A stretch of 64,000 nt of DNA, from positions 62,001 through 126,000 of the forward strand of contig NZ_JAAVKI010000006.1 in the NCBI RefSeq assembly GCF_011806525.1, in the 5' to 3' direction. The position numbers and the translations under genes are program-made. Below the pieces are notes generated by a model. That model had not been told where the DNA came from. It saw only the letters and a list, made by a program, of their open reading frames with translations, and did not search any database. Numbering within the stretch: position 1 is the stretch's first letter; every line of letters starts with the position of its first letter. This DNA comes from Thalassospira sp. HF15. Its GTDB lineage: Bacteria > Pseudomonadota > Alphaproteobacteria > Rhodospirillales > Thalassospiraceae. Of this stretch, positions 34,258 through 43,703 are shown one piece after another.

Positions 34258-35868
34258 TTGGATTTGTCATTATTTTTACCTGTTCTGACCATCGCAAGCC
34301 TTGTGGCTGCCGGTTTGGTCGGGTTCTGGAATGCAGAGCGGTTATCGCGGGCACATGAGCAAGCGATCAAAGCGCTGGCACTGGTTGGTCTGGCAAGTGC
34401 CATCGGAAGCGGGATTGTTCTGGCAATCGGTGGCGAGGCGCGTGCGAGCGTGCCACTGTTTGGCGCGGTTCGTTTCGAGCTGATGATTGATATTGTCAGT
34501 GTGACCATGCTGTGCCTGGTGGCATTCCTGGCATGGGTTATTCTGGCATATGCCATCAGCTATCTGCGGGCTGAGCAGGGGCAGGGGAAATTTGTCGGCT
34601 ATCTCGGTTTGACGCTGGCCAGCGTGACGGCCTTTGTGCAATCGGCAAACCTTGTTCAGCTGGGCATCTTCTGGATCACCACCAGCATTCTTTTGCACCG
34701 GTTGCTGTTGTTTTATGGCGATCGGCCTGCGGCGAAGCGTGCACAGCGGAAAAAATTCGTCATCGCCCGGCTTGGCGATATTGCGCTGATTTCGGCGATC
34801 ACCCTGACATATCTTCAATTTGGCAGCGTGGACATTCCAGCGATCACGCAGGCTGTTCAGGCAACTGGTTTTGACGGTTCTGTCGGGTGGATTGTTGGAC
34901 TGATTGCCATTGCGGCGGTCATGAAGTCTGCGCAATTCCCGACCCATGGCTGGATCATCGAGGTGATGGAAACCCCGACCCCGGTTTCGGCCCTGCTGCA
35001 TGCCGGGATTGTCAATGCTGGTGGGTTTCTTTTGATCCGGTTGTCTGATCTGGTTGTGGCGGCCCCGAATGTCATGATCGTTATTGCGATGGTCGGTCTG
35101 GTGACGGCCGTCTTTGGCAGTGCGGTGATGATTACCCAGCCTGCGGTGAAAACCCGTCTGGCCTGGTCGACCATTTCACAGATGGGGTTCATGATTCTGC
35201 AATGCGGTCTTGGGCTGTTTGCGCTGGCCTTGCTGCATATCGTCGCGCACTCGCTTTATAAGGCATACGCGTTCCTTTCATCCGGCGGGACGGTCGAGAA
35301 AATCCACGAAATGCGAAAATGCGGACCGCAGAAGTCGGCAAATATCGGAAAGCTTGCGGTTTCCTTTGCGCTTGGATTGGCTGTCGCAGCCGCTGGTGGC
35401 GTCCTGTTTGGCGGTGTTTCGCAACCGGCCCTGATGGCGGTCAGTGTTGTGGCGATCTTTGCCAGCCACCAGTTTGTCTTATCTTCCAGTCGCGACACGA
35501 CGATTTCCCGTGGTCTTTTGATCGGCGCCCTGAATGCGGTGGTCGTCTGTTTGGCCTATTTCGGTTTCCATGCGCTTGCCCACCACGCAGGCGTCGCAAA
35601 CTTCCCGGTTTGGCAGGGCAGTGCAGCGGCCCTTTGGGTCGTCAGCATCATCACCATCGTCAGTTTTGCCCTGCTTGGCTTTATGCAGATGTATCTGCTG
35701 TCAGGCGCGCAGCCTTCGGCAAGATTGGCCCGGTTTTATGTCCATCTCAGCAACGGCTTTTATATCAACCCGGTCATTGATCGGCTTAGCGGCACATGGC
35801 GCATTCCGGGGCGCATTCCCGGGCGCATCACGGCAAATGCCCTTAAATCAGGTGGAGAAAAATCATGA
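34258..35868 (+). CDS. dabB: DabB, NuoL-like subunit of inorganic carbon transporter
   Basis: A 536-residue membrane protein of the proton-conducting antiporter family (NuoL/M/N, Mrp). About 13-14 hydrophobic helices surround the conserved core KSAQFPTHGWIIEVMETPTPVSALLHAGIVNAGG, where Lys and Glu form the proton path. LAWSTISQMGFMILQCGLG and HIVAHSLYKAYAFLSSGG are further family motifs. It is followed, with a 4-base overlap, by dabA, which identifies it as the cation-coupled partner rather than complex I. It starts with TTG at 34258 about 8 bases after a GAGGGGGG ribosome site. DabAB takes up inorganic carbon by coupling CO2 hydration to a cation gradient. Confidence 0.9.
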   Translation: MDLSLFLPVLTIASLVAAGLVGFWNAERLSRAHEQAIKALALVGLASAIGSGIVLAIGGEARASVPLFGAVRFELMIDIVSVTMLCLVAFLAWVILAYAISYLRAEQGQGKFVGYLGLTLASVTAFVQSANLVQLGIFWITTSILLHRLLLFYGDRPAAKRAQRKKFVIARLGDIALISAITLTYLQFGSVDIPAITQAVQATGFDGSVGWIVGLIAIAAVMKSAQFPTHGWIIEVMETPTPVSALLHAGIVNAGGFLLIRLSDLVVAAPNVMIVIAMVGLVTAVFGSAVMITQPAVKTRLAWSTISQMGFMILQCGLGLFALALLHIVAHSLYKAYAFLSSGGTVEKIHEMRKCGPQKSANIGKLAVSFALGLAVAAAGGVLFGGVSQPALMAVSVVAIFASHQFVLSSSRDTTISRGLLIGALNAVVVCLAYFGFHALAHHAGVANFPVWQGSAAALWVVSIITIVSFALLGFMQMYLLSGAQPSARLARFYVHLSNGFYINPVIDRLSGTWRIPGRIPGRITANALKSGGEKS

Positions 35869-38291
35869 ATGTCACGGTAAGCGCCCTTGCGTTTGAACAC
35901 GACAGCAAAACGCATGCCTCCATCAATGAGGCCATCGAGCGGGCCGTGGGCAATATTGCACCTGCCTGGCCGCTTGAAAGCACTGTTGCGGTTAATCCAT
36001 TTGTCGGGCAGGCGTCGCAGCGTCTGGCAGAAGTCGCAGCCCTGCATCAGAAGCTGATCGGGACCGATACCCTGCAACCAGCAAATTGGTATCTCGACCA
36101 AATCCGGTCCGGCGTGATTTCACAACAGTCGCTTGAGGCGGCACTTGCCAACGCGCCGTATCGCAATAAGCCACACTCGATTACGGCCCTTGAAGATTGT
36201 CTGCGTCAGGAACAGAAAAGCGGGCAAAAGGTCCCGACACTGGCCGATCTGGCCCAAGAGGTGACCGGTACCGACTGGCCAACGATTATCGAAGACTGCG
36301 TCGGACGCTGGGCTGCGGGCTATTTCGACCGTGGCGGTGCGCTTTGGACGGCGGGCACTCAATCGGCAACCGCGTGGGAGGCCTGGCAGTTCTGGGCCAG
36401 CACGGATCGCACCGCCGAGATCCTTGGCCTGACCGATTTTCGCACCATCATCGGCGATCTTCCGAATGATGCCATGTCCGCGATAGAAGAAATCATCGCG
36501 ACCTTGAACGCGCATCATGTCGGTCTTGATGGCCAGTTGCATCAGGCTTTGCTGTCAATCAATGGCTGGGCGCAGCATGGGCGGTATTTGCGCTGGATCG
36601 CCGAGCTTGATGGTCGTTCGGATGACACGATCATTGATCTTCTTGCGGTACGGCTGAGCTGGGATTTCGCGCTTTATCAGGCGTTCCAGTCGGGGACTGA
36701 GGCCGCTTGGCGGGCGGCGTTGGCCGACCTTGCAAAACCAAATGACCCGTCAACGTTCGATATTGCGCGCGAGATTGCACAGGAAGCCTACGAACGGTCG
36801 CTTCAGGGCAAACTTGCCAACCAGCTTGTCGGTTTGGATGAAGGCGCGTCCAAGGATACATTGCCATCCATTCAGGCCGCCTTTTGCATTGATGTCCGGT
36901 CCGAGGTATTTCGGCGGTCGCTTGAGTCAGTGTCAGGCGACATCAAGACCCTTGGCTTTGCCGGGTTCTTTGGCCTGCCGGTTGCCCATGGGGCCGCGCA
37001 TTCGGCCCTGACCGAGGGGCGCTTGCCGGTTCTTTTGTCCCCCGGGTTGCAGACATGTACCTATGGCAAAAAAGATGGGGACGGGATTGTTGAGACGCTG
37101 GCCCACAAGGCCACGCGCCCCTGGCATCATGTCCGGACAGCGGCCTTGACATCCTTTGCCTATGTTGATGCGATTGGCCCGACATACATCTGGCAGCTGG
37201 CAAAACGCACGCTTGGTTTGGCGGGCGCGAAAAAGGGGACGGAAAATTCGTCAAAGCCCGTCATCAAGGAGGCCCTTGATGACGGCGCAAAGTGCGACAT
37301 TGCCGAAAAGGTGTTGCGGGCCATGTCATTTACCGATGGGTTCGCAAAAACCGTCCTTTTGGCCGGTCACGGCGCGAATGTGACCAACAACCCGCATAAA
37401 AGTGCGCTTCATTGCGGGGCATGCGGTGGTCATGCGGGCGATGTGAATGCGCGGCTGCTCGCCAATCTGCTCAATGAGCAGATTGTGCGTGACGGCCTTG
37501 CCGAGCGCGGCATCGTCATCCCGGATGAGACCGTCTTTGTCGCGGGTCTGCATGACACAACAACCGATAGCGTGACGCTTTACACTGCCGATATTGATCG
37601 CGCGGTTGACCAGGCGCAGCTTGAGCGGTTGTCAGAAGTCGTTGCACAGGCAGGCGCCCTTGCACGGACAGAGCGGCAAGCGCGCCTGCCCGGTGCACAG
37701 TCCGAGCGCGACGTGATCGCACGGGCGGCCAACTGGGCGGAAACGCGGCCGGAATGGGGGCTTGCCGGGTGCAAATATTTCATCGCAGCCCCGCGGAGCT
37801 ATAGTGCCCATACCAGTCTGGCGGGGGAGAGCTTCCTGCACGACTATGATCACCGGGCAGATCAGGCCAATGACTATCCCGTGCTGGAACTGATCCTGAC
37901 GGCACCTGTGGTCGTGGCAAGCTGGATCAGCCTGCAATATTACGCTTCAACCGTGGCGCCGGAGCTTTATGGATCGGGCAACAAGTTGCTGCATAACGTT
38001 GTTGGCGGGATCGGTGTCTATGAAGGCAATGGTGGGCAGCTTAGAACCGGCTTGCCAATCCAGTCAGTGTCAAACGGGGATGCGTTTGGGCATGAAGCGG
38101 CACGGTTGACGGTGTGCATCGATGCACCGACTTCGGCCATCAGTGACGTGCTTGCAAACCATCCCGATGTGCGCGCGCTTTTTGACAATGGTTGGCTTCA
38201 TTTGCTTGCCTTTGGCGAAAACGGCAAGCTTTCCCAACGTTACGTGGGAAATCTGGGCTGGGAAAGCATCCCTGCGAACACGGGCATCTGA
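35865..38291 (+). CDS. dabA: DabA, zinc-binding subunit of inorganic carbon transporter
   Basis: An 808-residue member of the UPF0753/DUF2309 family, now known as DabA, a beta-carbonic-anhydrase-like cytoplasmic protein. The zinc site is complete: Cys341 and Asp343 in AFCIDVRSE, His502 in LLAGHGANVTN and Cys517 in ALHCGACGG, the residues known in the Halothiobacillus protein. With DabB it converts CO2 to bicarbonate one-way and so accumulates inorganic carbon. No Rubisco or carboxysome genes are in the window, so a supply role for anaplerotic carboxylation in low CO2 is more likely here. The gene overlaps dabB by 4 bases. Confidence 0.93.
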   Translation: MNVTVSALAFEHDSKTHASINEAIERAVGNIAPAWPLESTVAVNPFVGQASQRLAEVAALHQKLIGTDTLQPANWYLDQIRSGVISQQSLEAALANAPYRNKPHSITALEDCLRQEQKSGQKVPTLADLAQEVTGTDWPTIIEDCVGRWAAGYFDRGGALWTAGTQSATAWEAWQFWASTDRTAEILGLTDFRTIIGDLPNDAMSAIEEIIATLNAHHVGLDGQLHQALLSINGWAQHGRYLRWIAELDGRSDDTIIDLLAVRLSWDFALYQAFQSGTEAAWRAALADLAKPNDPSTFDIAREIAQEAYERSLQGKLANQLVGLDEGASKDTLPSIQAAFCIDVRSEVFRRSLESVSGDIKTLGFAGFFGLPVAHGAAHSALTEGRLPVLLSPGLQTCTYGKKDGDGIVETLAHKATRPWHHVRTAALTSFAYVDAIGPTYIWQLAKRTLGLAGAKKGTENSSKPVIKEALDDGAKCDIAEKVLRAMSFTDGFAKTVLLAGHGANVTNNPHKSALHCGACGGHAGDVNARLLANLLNEQIVRDGLAERGIVIPDETVFVAGLHDTTTDSVTLYTADIDRAVDQAQLERLSEVVAQAGALARTERQARLPGAQSERDVIARAANWAETRPEWGLAGCKYFIAAPRSYSAHTSLAGESFLHDYDHRADQANDYPVLELILTAPVVVASWISLQYYASTVAPELYGSGNKLLHNVVGGIGVYEGNGGQLRTGLPIQSVSNGDAFGHEAARLTVCIDAPTSAISDVLANHPDVRALFDNGWLHLLAFGENGKLSQRYVGNLGWESIPANTGI

Positions 38292-38312
38292 CAGGGTCTT
38301 GTCAGATGCCCG
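38281..38312. other. Perfect hairpin spanning the dabA stop codon
   Basis: CGGGCATCTGAC/GTCAGATGCCCG, a perfect 12-bp stem with an 8-base loop; the dabA TGA (38289-38291) lies in the left arm. It sits between the convergent dabA and dddD genes and may act as a T-less terminator or mRNA end protector. Confidence 0.6.
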
Positions 38313-38328
38313 CGCGGAGCACGACCTG

Positions 38329-40839
38329 TTAGCTTGGAATATATTCCTCGCTCCAAGACTCACTGAGTTGGCCTGATTTAAGCATCGCCTCAATTGCCTG
38401 ATCGGCATAGCCCAGTTCCTTCAGAATTGTGCGCGTCGAGGTACCGAACTTTTCCGAGGGTGCAAGGGCGACTACTTTTGAGCGTGTCGTGCGCACGGCA
38501 TAGGGGTCAAGCTGGATGACCTCATGCCCGCTGGGATGATCGGGATAGACCGAGAAGGAATAGCTTCCCCGATCAGTACCCGGTGTGCCATCCGCTTCAC
38601 GTGTGTTTTCAGCGCGCAACGCATCAATGTTATCGCATATCGCGGCACCAATATCGGCCGCATGCAGACGTTCAACCCACTCGTTTGCGGTCGTGGTCTG
38701 GAATGCTGTTGCAAGATAGACCGCGCGTTCTTCCGGCGGAACATCGGGCAGATCCTCAAGCCCTTCGACCGCGCGGAAACGTGGAAGATCGTCTTCATAG
38801 GCGCTCAGCAACACATAGGTGCCCGATGCCGTGCTGTAGAAGCGATTAAGATCATCATTGCCGTTGGTTTCCGGGCCGGACGGCTCGTCAAACAGTCCGC
38901 GTCCCCGGTAATCATAGGCAAACGGTATCTGCAAAAGGCCGCTATTGGCGGTCAGTGACGTCCGGCCACGCCCGATCCGGCCAAACCGGTATTTCTGATA
39001 CAGGGCTGCGGCAACTGCCAATGCACCGCCAAAGCCGCACATGACATCAATCGTCCCGACATGGGCATGTTCTTCGGGGCGGTCCATGGCGCCGCCAAAT
39101 CGCAACATAATGCCCGTGGCGGCCTGCACCAGATCGTCATAGCCGATATAGTCGGTTCGCACACCACGGTTAACGCCACTGAAACAATCAAGTTTGCAGA
39201 AAATGGCGTTGGGGTTGAGTTTGCGCAGGTTTTCCGCATCAAGCCCCATCCGCTTGATCTGGCTGTCTGGTGCGTTCCAGATGATGACATCAACCGATTT
39301 CACCAGATCTTCGAACACCTTGCGCCCGTGTTCGGACTTGATGTCGGCCAGGATCGACTTTTTGCCGCGCATCTGTGACAGGCCGTAAATGACAGTATTC
39401 CAGCTGTCATAAAGCGGCACGGACGGGTCGAGCTTGATGACCTCGGCACCAAACCGTGCGAGGTAGCAGGCCGAATGCGGCCCGGCAATGACATTGCAAA
39501 GATCAAGGATCTTGACCCCGGAAAGCCAGCCTTCCTGCTCAATCGCGTCCTCCGGGTCGGGAATCTCGGTCCGATGTTTCTTGAGGATTTTAAGCGCCTC
39601 GTTGAAATCTACCCAGCGGCGCGGTTGGGGTTTAAGGGCCTCTTCACCGCTTTCTTCCATCCAGACAACCGGGCCGGGTGTGGTCATTTCGCCATATTCC
39701 GGATCCCATGTATCGATCATCAGGCCGGATCCTTCGGCATATTCGTCATGGATCCATTCCTGCAGCCAGCGTTGCGGCGCGCCCGGAATGCCGCCACGGC
39801 CAAACATCTTTTTCCATTCATGCGATGTCCGGGTCATGAAGACTTCCTTCATGCGCGCGGCAATCCTGTCAGCCCATTCCTTGGGCATCGGATAGACGCC
39901 AAGGGATGTTTCTGACTCCCATTCGCTTTGTGGCTTATAGGTGTCGTCTTCCGATGTCAGGCCTTCCTCGACCAGCTCATCATAGATCCCCAGAACTTCG
40001 AGGCAGCGCTTGGCGTGATGTTTGTGGCTTGGACATACCACATAGAACATTCGGCCATCCTTGCACATGTAGCTTCGGAAAAATGGATCAAGAAGTTCCT
40101 GCAATTCTTCGTAGCTGACATTCATCGGCAGACCTTCGATACGTCTGCGTTCGATCTCAAGCTCGCGCTGGGTCAGATAACGTCTGGGAATGTCCGATAT
40201 CTTGATCGAGTTATAGCAAAGCCCCTCCATGATGGCGGCGGCAAGCGGTACCTCTATCTGATCGCCAAGGCCAGTCAGTTGGCGTGATTGCAATGCCAGA
40301 ACGACGGACGATGCCGCAATTTGCGACGCATAGGCCGAGGAAAGCGGCAAGGGTGAAAAGGACGGATTCAGCCCCATCAGAACCCGGTTCAACCCCATAT
40401 CGGTGAACACGCCGGAGCTGGCGGCGACGATGCTTTCAAAGGCACGTTGTTCGCGGCGCTCCGCGTCGTTCGATGCAAATCCGGGGATCGAAAGTGTAAT
40501 CAGTTCCGGGCGCTCTTTGCGCATTTCTGCGAAGTCAAAGCCAAGCTTGGCAAATTTTCCCGGACGGAAGTTTTCGATGATGATGTCGGCTTCCGCACAG
40601 AGTGCGTGCGCCTGTTCCCGGCCTTTTTCTGTTTTAAGGTCGAGATTGATGATCATCTTGTTGCGATTAAGCGTCGCATTTGCCGGACTGTCCCACATCG
40701 GCCCGCCGGGGGGATCAATATGAATAACCGTCGCGCCAAGATCGCCAAGCAACATCGCAACAGCGGGGCCGGCAATATATTGACCGAAATCGATAACCTT
40801 GACGCCAGTCAGAGGGAGTTGGGAAAACCGGGTGTACAT
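38329..40839 (-). CDS. dddD: DMSP acyl-CoA transferase/lyase, DddD type
   Basis: An 836-residue protein of two fused class III CoA-transferase (CaiB/BaiF) domains, about 10-430 and 435-836. Only DddD-type enzymes of this family have this length and layout. The second domain has the catalytic aspartate, Asp598 in HVGTIDVMCGFGG, at nearly the position (Asp602) reported for Marinomonas DddD. The matching place in the first domain (SSAYASQIA) has no Asp, also as in DddD. The reaction splits dimethylsulfoniopropionate to dimethyl sulfide and 3-hydroxypropionyl-CoA. A GGAGG site precedes the ATG. It follows the GMC dehydrogenase gene by 51 bases; a LysR gene is divergent. Another fused CoA-transferase cannot be excluded. 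Confidence 0.8.
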   Translation of the reverse strand: MYTRFSQLPLTGVKVIDFGQYIAGPAVAMLLGDLGATVIHIDPPGGPMWDSPANATLNRNKMIINLDLKTEKGREQAHALCAEADIIIENFRPGKFAKLGFDFAEMRKERPELITLSIPGFASNDAERREQRAFESIVAASSGVFTDMGLNRVLMGLNPSFSPLPLSSAYASQIAASSVVLALQSRQLTGLGDQIEVPLAAAIMEGLCYNSIKISDIPRRYLTQRELEIERRRIEGLPMNVSYEELQELLDPFFRSYMCKDGRMFYVVCPSHKHHAKRCLEVLGIYDELVEEGLTSEDDTYKPQSEWESETSLGVYPMPKEWADRIAARMKEVFMTRTSHEWKKMFGRGGIPGAPQRWLQEWIHDEYAEGSGLMIDTWDPEYGEMTTPGPVVWMEESGEEALKPQPRRWVDFNEALKILKKHRTEIPDPEDAIEQEGWLSGVKILDLCNVIAGPHSACYLARFGAEVIKLDPSVPLYDSWNTVIYGLSQMRGKKSILADIKSEHGRKVFEDLVKSVDVIIWNAPDSQIKRMGLDAENLRKLNPNAIFCKLDCFSGVNRGVRTDYIGYDDLVQAATGIMLRFGGAMDRPEEHAHVGTIDVMCGFGGALAVAAALYQKYRFGRIGRGRTSLTANSGLLQIPFAYDYRGRGLFDEPSGPETNGNDDLNRFYSTASGTYVLLSAYEDDLPRFRAVEGLEDLPDVPPEERAVYLATAFQTTTANEWVERLHAADIGAAICDNIDALRAENTREADGTPGTDRGSYSFSVYPDHPSGHEVIQLDPYAVRTTRSKVVALAPSEKFGTSTRTILKELGYADQAIEAMLKSGQLSESWSEEYIPS

Positions 40840-40890
40840 TTTTCCTCCGGGGTCTGCATGTATTTTGGAGCAGGGAGACGCAGATCGCGA

Positions 40891-42558
40891 TTACTGGCCA
40901 GACAGGATCCAGCCAGCGGCTTTTTCCGCAATCATCAGGGTCGGGGAATTGGTGTTGCCGCTGGTGATTTCCGGCATCACAGACGCATCGACAACGCGAA
41001 GTCCGCTTACGCCCTTAAGGCGAAGATGCGGGTCGAGCACGGCTGATACATCGTCCGCATGCCCCATTTTAACCGTCCCGACGGGGTGGAAGATCGTTGT
41101 GGCGATGTCGCCTGCCAGTTTGGCAAGTTCTTCATCGCTTTGATATTGCACGCCGGGCTTGAATTCATCGGGCTGATACTTGGCCATGGCCGGTTTTGAC
41201 ATGATGTCACGGACCTGGCGCAGGCTATCGGCAGCGACTTTACGGTCTTCGTCGGTATCAAGGTAATTGGGCGCGATTTGCGGCGCGTCGCGGAAGTCGC
41301 CGGACTTGATGTTAATCGTGCCGCGGCTGGTCGGGTTCAGGTTGCAGACCGAAACCGTGACCGCCGGAAAATCATGAAGATCCCCGCCAAACGCCTCAAG
41401 GCTGAGGGGTTGAACGTGATATTCAAGATTTGAATATTGCCGCGACGGATCGGACTTCGTGAAGGCCCCCAACTGGCTTGGTGCCATGCTCATCGGGCCA
41501 GAACGGTTCAGCAGATACTCAAGGCCAATCTTCGCCTTGCCAACCAAGCTGTTGGCAAGCGTGTTGAGCGTTTTGGCGCCCTGTACCTTATAGACAGCAC
41601 GGATTTGCAAGTGATCTTGCAAGTTCTGTCCGACACCCGGTGCGTCCAGCACAACATCAATGCCATGCTGTTTCAGGAGATCTGCTGGGCCGACGCCGGA
41701 AATCTGCAAAATGTGGGGCGAGTTGACCGCACCGGCACACAGAAGTGTTTCCTTGCGCGCCGTGACCGTTTGCGAGGTGCCCGCCCGGTTGATGACCGCA
41801 CCGGTACAGATCTTTTGGCCGTTTGCATCGGTCCCAAAGGTCAGTTTTTCGACCTGTGATTCGGTCCAGACCGTCAGGTTGCTGCGCGATTTGACCGGGC
41901 GAATGAAGGCCTTTGACGTGTTCCAGCGCCATCCGGACTTTTGATTGACTTCAAAATAGCCGATGCCGCTATTGTCACCGTCATTGAAATCATCGGTTGG
42001 TTCAATGCCGTTTTCACCCGCAGCCTTGATGAAGCTATCAAGTACGTCCCAGCGCAGCCGTTGCTTTTCAACACGCCATTCACCACCACTGCCGTGAATG
42101 TCGGAAAATGGTTTTCCATTGCTTGTCTGTGCGGTCGCACCGCCATCAAGCTTGTAGTGGTTTTCATGGCGCTTGAAATCGGTCAGCGAGTTCTGCCAGT
42201 TCCAGGCATCCTCACCAGTCAGCTTTGCCCAATTATCATAATCGCGGGCCTGACCACGCATATAGATCATGCCGTTGATGGATGAACACCCGCCAAGCGC
42301 CTTGCCGCGGGGATACCGTAAAACACGGCCATTCAGGCCCTTGTCGGGTTCGGTTTCATACATCCAGTCGGTGCGCGGATTGCCAATGCAATACAGATAG
42401 CCCACCGGAATATGGATCCATGGGTAATTGTCGGCCTTGCCCGCTTCAAGCAGAAGCACATTGTTGTTGGGATCCGCACTTAGCCGGTTTGCAAGCAGAC
42501 TGCCTGCTGTACCAGCCCCGATCACGATATAATCGAACGTTGGAATGGTTGCGGTCAT
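40891..42558 (-). CDS. GMC-family FAD-dependent alcohol dehydrogenase
   Basis: A 555-residue flavoprotein. The FAD-binding start is DYIVIGAGTAGSLLANRLS, with GMC signature 1 in RGKALGGCSSINGMIYMRG. The second signature is GAVNSPHILQISGVGP, and the active-site His is in HPVGTVKMG. It is closest by eye to choline/alcohol dehydrogenases (BetA-like), oxidising a primary alcohol to an aldehyde. It is first in an operon with dddD (51-base gap). In Halomonas the 3-hydroxypropionate dehydrogenase DddA of the DMSP cluster is, as I recall, a similar flavoprotein, so the same role is proposed. The ATG at 42558 follows GGGAGG. Choline or another alcohol remains possible. Confidence 0.88.
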   Translation of the reverse strand: MTATIPTFDYIVIGAGTAGSLLANRLSADPNNNVLLLEAGKADNYPWIHIPVGYLYCIGNPRTDWMYETEPDKGLNGRVLRYPRGKALGGCSSINGMIYMRGQARDYDNWAKLTGEDAWNWQNSLTDFKRHENHYKLDGGATAQTSNGKPFSDIHGSGGEWRVEKQRLRWDVLDSFIKAAGENGIEPTDDFNDGDNSGIGYFEVNQKSGWRWNTSKAFIRPVKSRSNLTVWTESQVEKLTFGTDANGQKICTGAVINRAGTSQTVTARKETLLCAGAVNSPHILQISGVGPADLLKQHGIDVVLDAPGVGQNLQDHLQIRAVYKVQGAKTLNTLANSLVGKAKIGLEYLLNRSGPMSMAPSQLGAFTKSDPSRQYSNLEYHVQPLSLEAFGGDLHDFPAVTVSVCNLNPTSRGTINIKSGDFRDAPQIAPNYLDTDEDRKVAADSLRQVRDIMSKPAMAKYQPDEFKPGVQYQSDEELAKLAGDIATTIFHPVGTVKMGHADDVSAVLDPHLRLKGVSGLRVVDASVMPEITSGNTNSPTLMIAEKAAGWILSGQ

Positions 42559-42773
42559 TACAATGTGCCTCCCTCTCGTCGCCTTTTATCGGTCGGGCTG
42601 TTCGCACAAATAAGCCGTCAAACACAGAGTTCGAAACGGCTGTTCTGATGGTCGCCAGACCTGTTTGGTATCAAATGGTTCTCAGCCAATTTAGATACCG
42701 AACGTTGATTAAGACGCGAAGCAATGCAGAAATCTAATGACAAAATGCGAATAGCAATATTAGTGTTTTTTAT

Positions 42774-43685
42774 ATGACCCGGTTTTCGAACATCAACATG
42801 CTGTTGGCTTTTGTCACCGTCGCGCGCGAAGGCAGTGTTTCGCGCGCCGCGTCGGTGCTTAATCTGACGCAACCTGCCATCAGTCATCAGATCAAACGCC
42901 TTGGCGAGGAAACCGGGATTACCCTGTTCAAGCGCACGGCAACAGGTTTGCAGATCACAGCCGATGGCCAGGCCATGCTGACCAAGGCCGAGCAGGTAAT
43001 TGACGCCATGGACGAATTTCGGCGCAGCGCGCGTCAACGTGCCGGGCGTGTCAGCGGCAAACTCAGAATTGGCACGATCGTGGACCCGGAATTCATCCGC
43101 CTTGGCCGCATGTTAAGCCAGTTGCGCACCGACTACCCCGATATTGAGACCGAACTGGCCCACGGTGTGAGCGGTGACATGTTGGCAGGCGTACTGCGCA
43201 ATCAGATTGATGCCGGGTTTTATCTGAGCGGCCCGGACGTTGCCGGTGATATTGCCGCCGAGACATCGGAAGCCATTCACGCCATAAAGCTTGCCGATTT
43301 CAATTATCGGGTGATTGCCCCGGTCGGCTGGGAAAGCCGGGTCGAGAACGCCGATTGGGCGTCATTGTTAAAATTGCCGTGGATTGGCACGACACCGGCA
43401 TCGGTTCATTCCCGGCTGCTCAAACGCATTTTTGATGAGTTCGAATGCACGCAAAACTCGGTCGCCCTGGTGGATCAGGAAGCATCCATGCTTGAAATGG
43501 TCCGATCTGGTGTGGGCTTGAGTTTGTGTCGTGACTCCGTTGCCTTGCATGAAAAGCAAACCTTTGGTCTTGCCGTTTGTAATTCGGTTTCCATCCCCGC
43601 CTGTCTCAGTCTGATCACAACCGAGCGACGCCGGGAAACACCAACAATAGCGGCCCTTTTCGAAGTGCTGGATGCAACATGGTAA
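42774..43685 (+). CDS. LysR-type regulator divergent from the dddD operon
   Basis: A 303-residue LysR regulator with a typical N-terminal HTH (NINMLLAFVTVAREGSVSRAASVLNLTQPAISHQIKRLGEETGITLFKR) and a C-terminal ligand domain. It is divergently transcribed from the GMC-dddD genes across 215 bases that I could not resolve into clear T-N11-A sites. By analogy with dddR it may activate these genes in response to DMSP or a breakdown product. A MITE-like element begins 19 bases after its stop. Confidence 0.9.
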   Translation: MTRFSNINMLLAFVTVAREGSVSRAASVLNLTQPAISHQIKRLGEETGITLFKRTATGLQITADGQAMLTKAEQVIDAMDEFRRSARQRAGRVSGKLRIGTIVDPEFIRLGRMLSQLRTDYPDIETELAHGVSGDMLAGVLRNQIDAGFYLSGPDVAGDIAAETSEAIHAIKLADFNYRVIAPVGWESRVENADWASLLKLPWIGTTPASVHSRLLKRIFDEFECTQNSVALVDQEASMLEMVRSGVGLSLCRDSVALHEKQTFGLAVCNSVSIPACLSLITTERRRETPTIAALFEVLDATW

Positions 43686-43703
43686 AGCGTCTCTTTCACA
43701 TCC

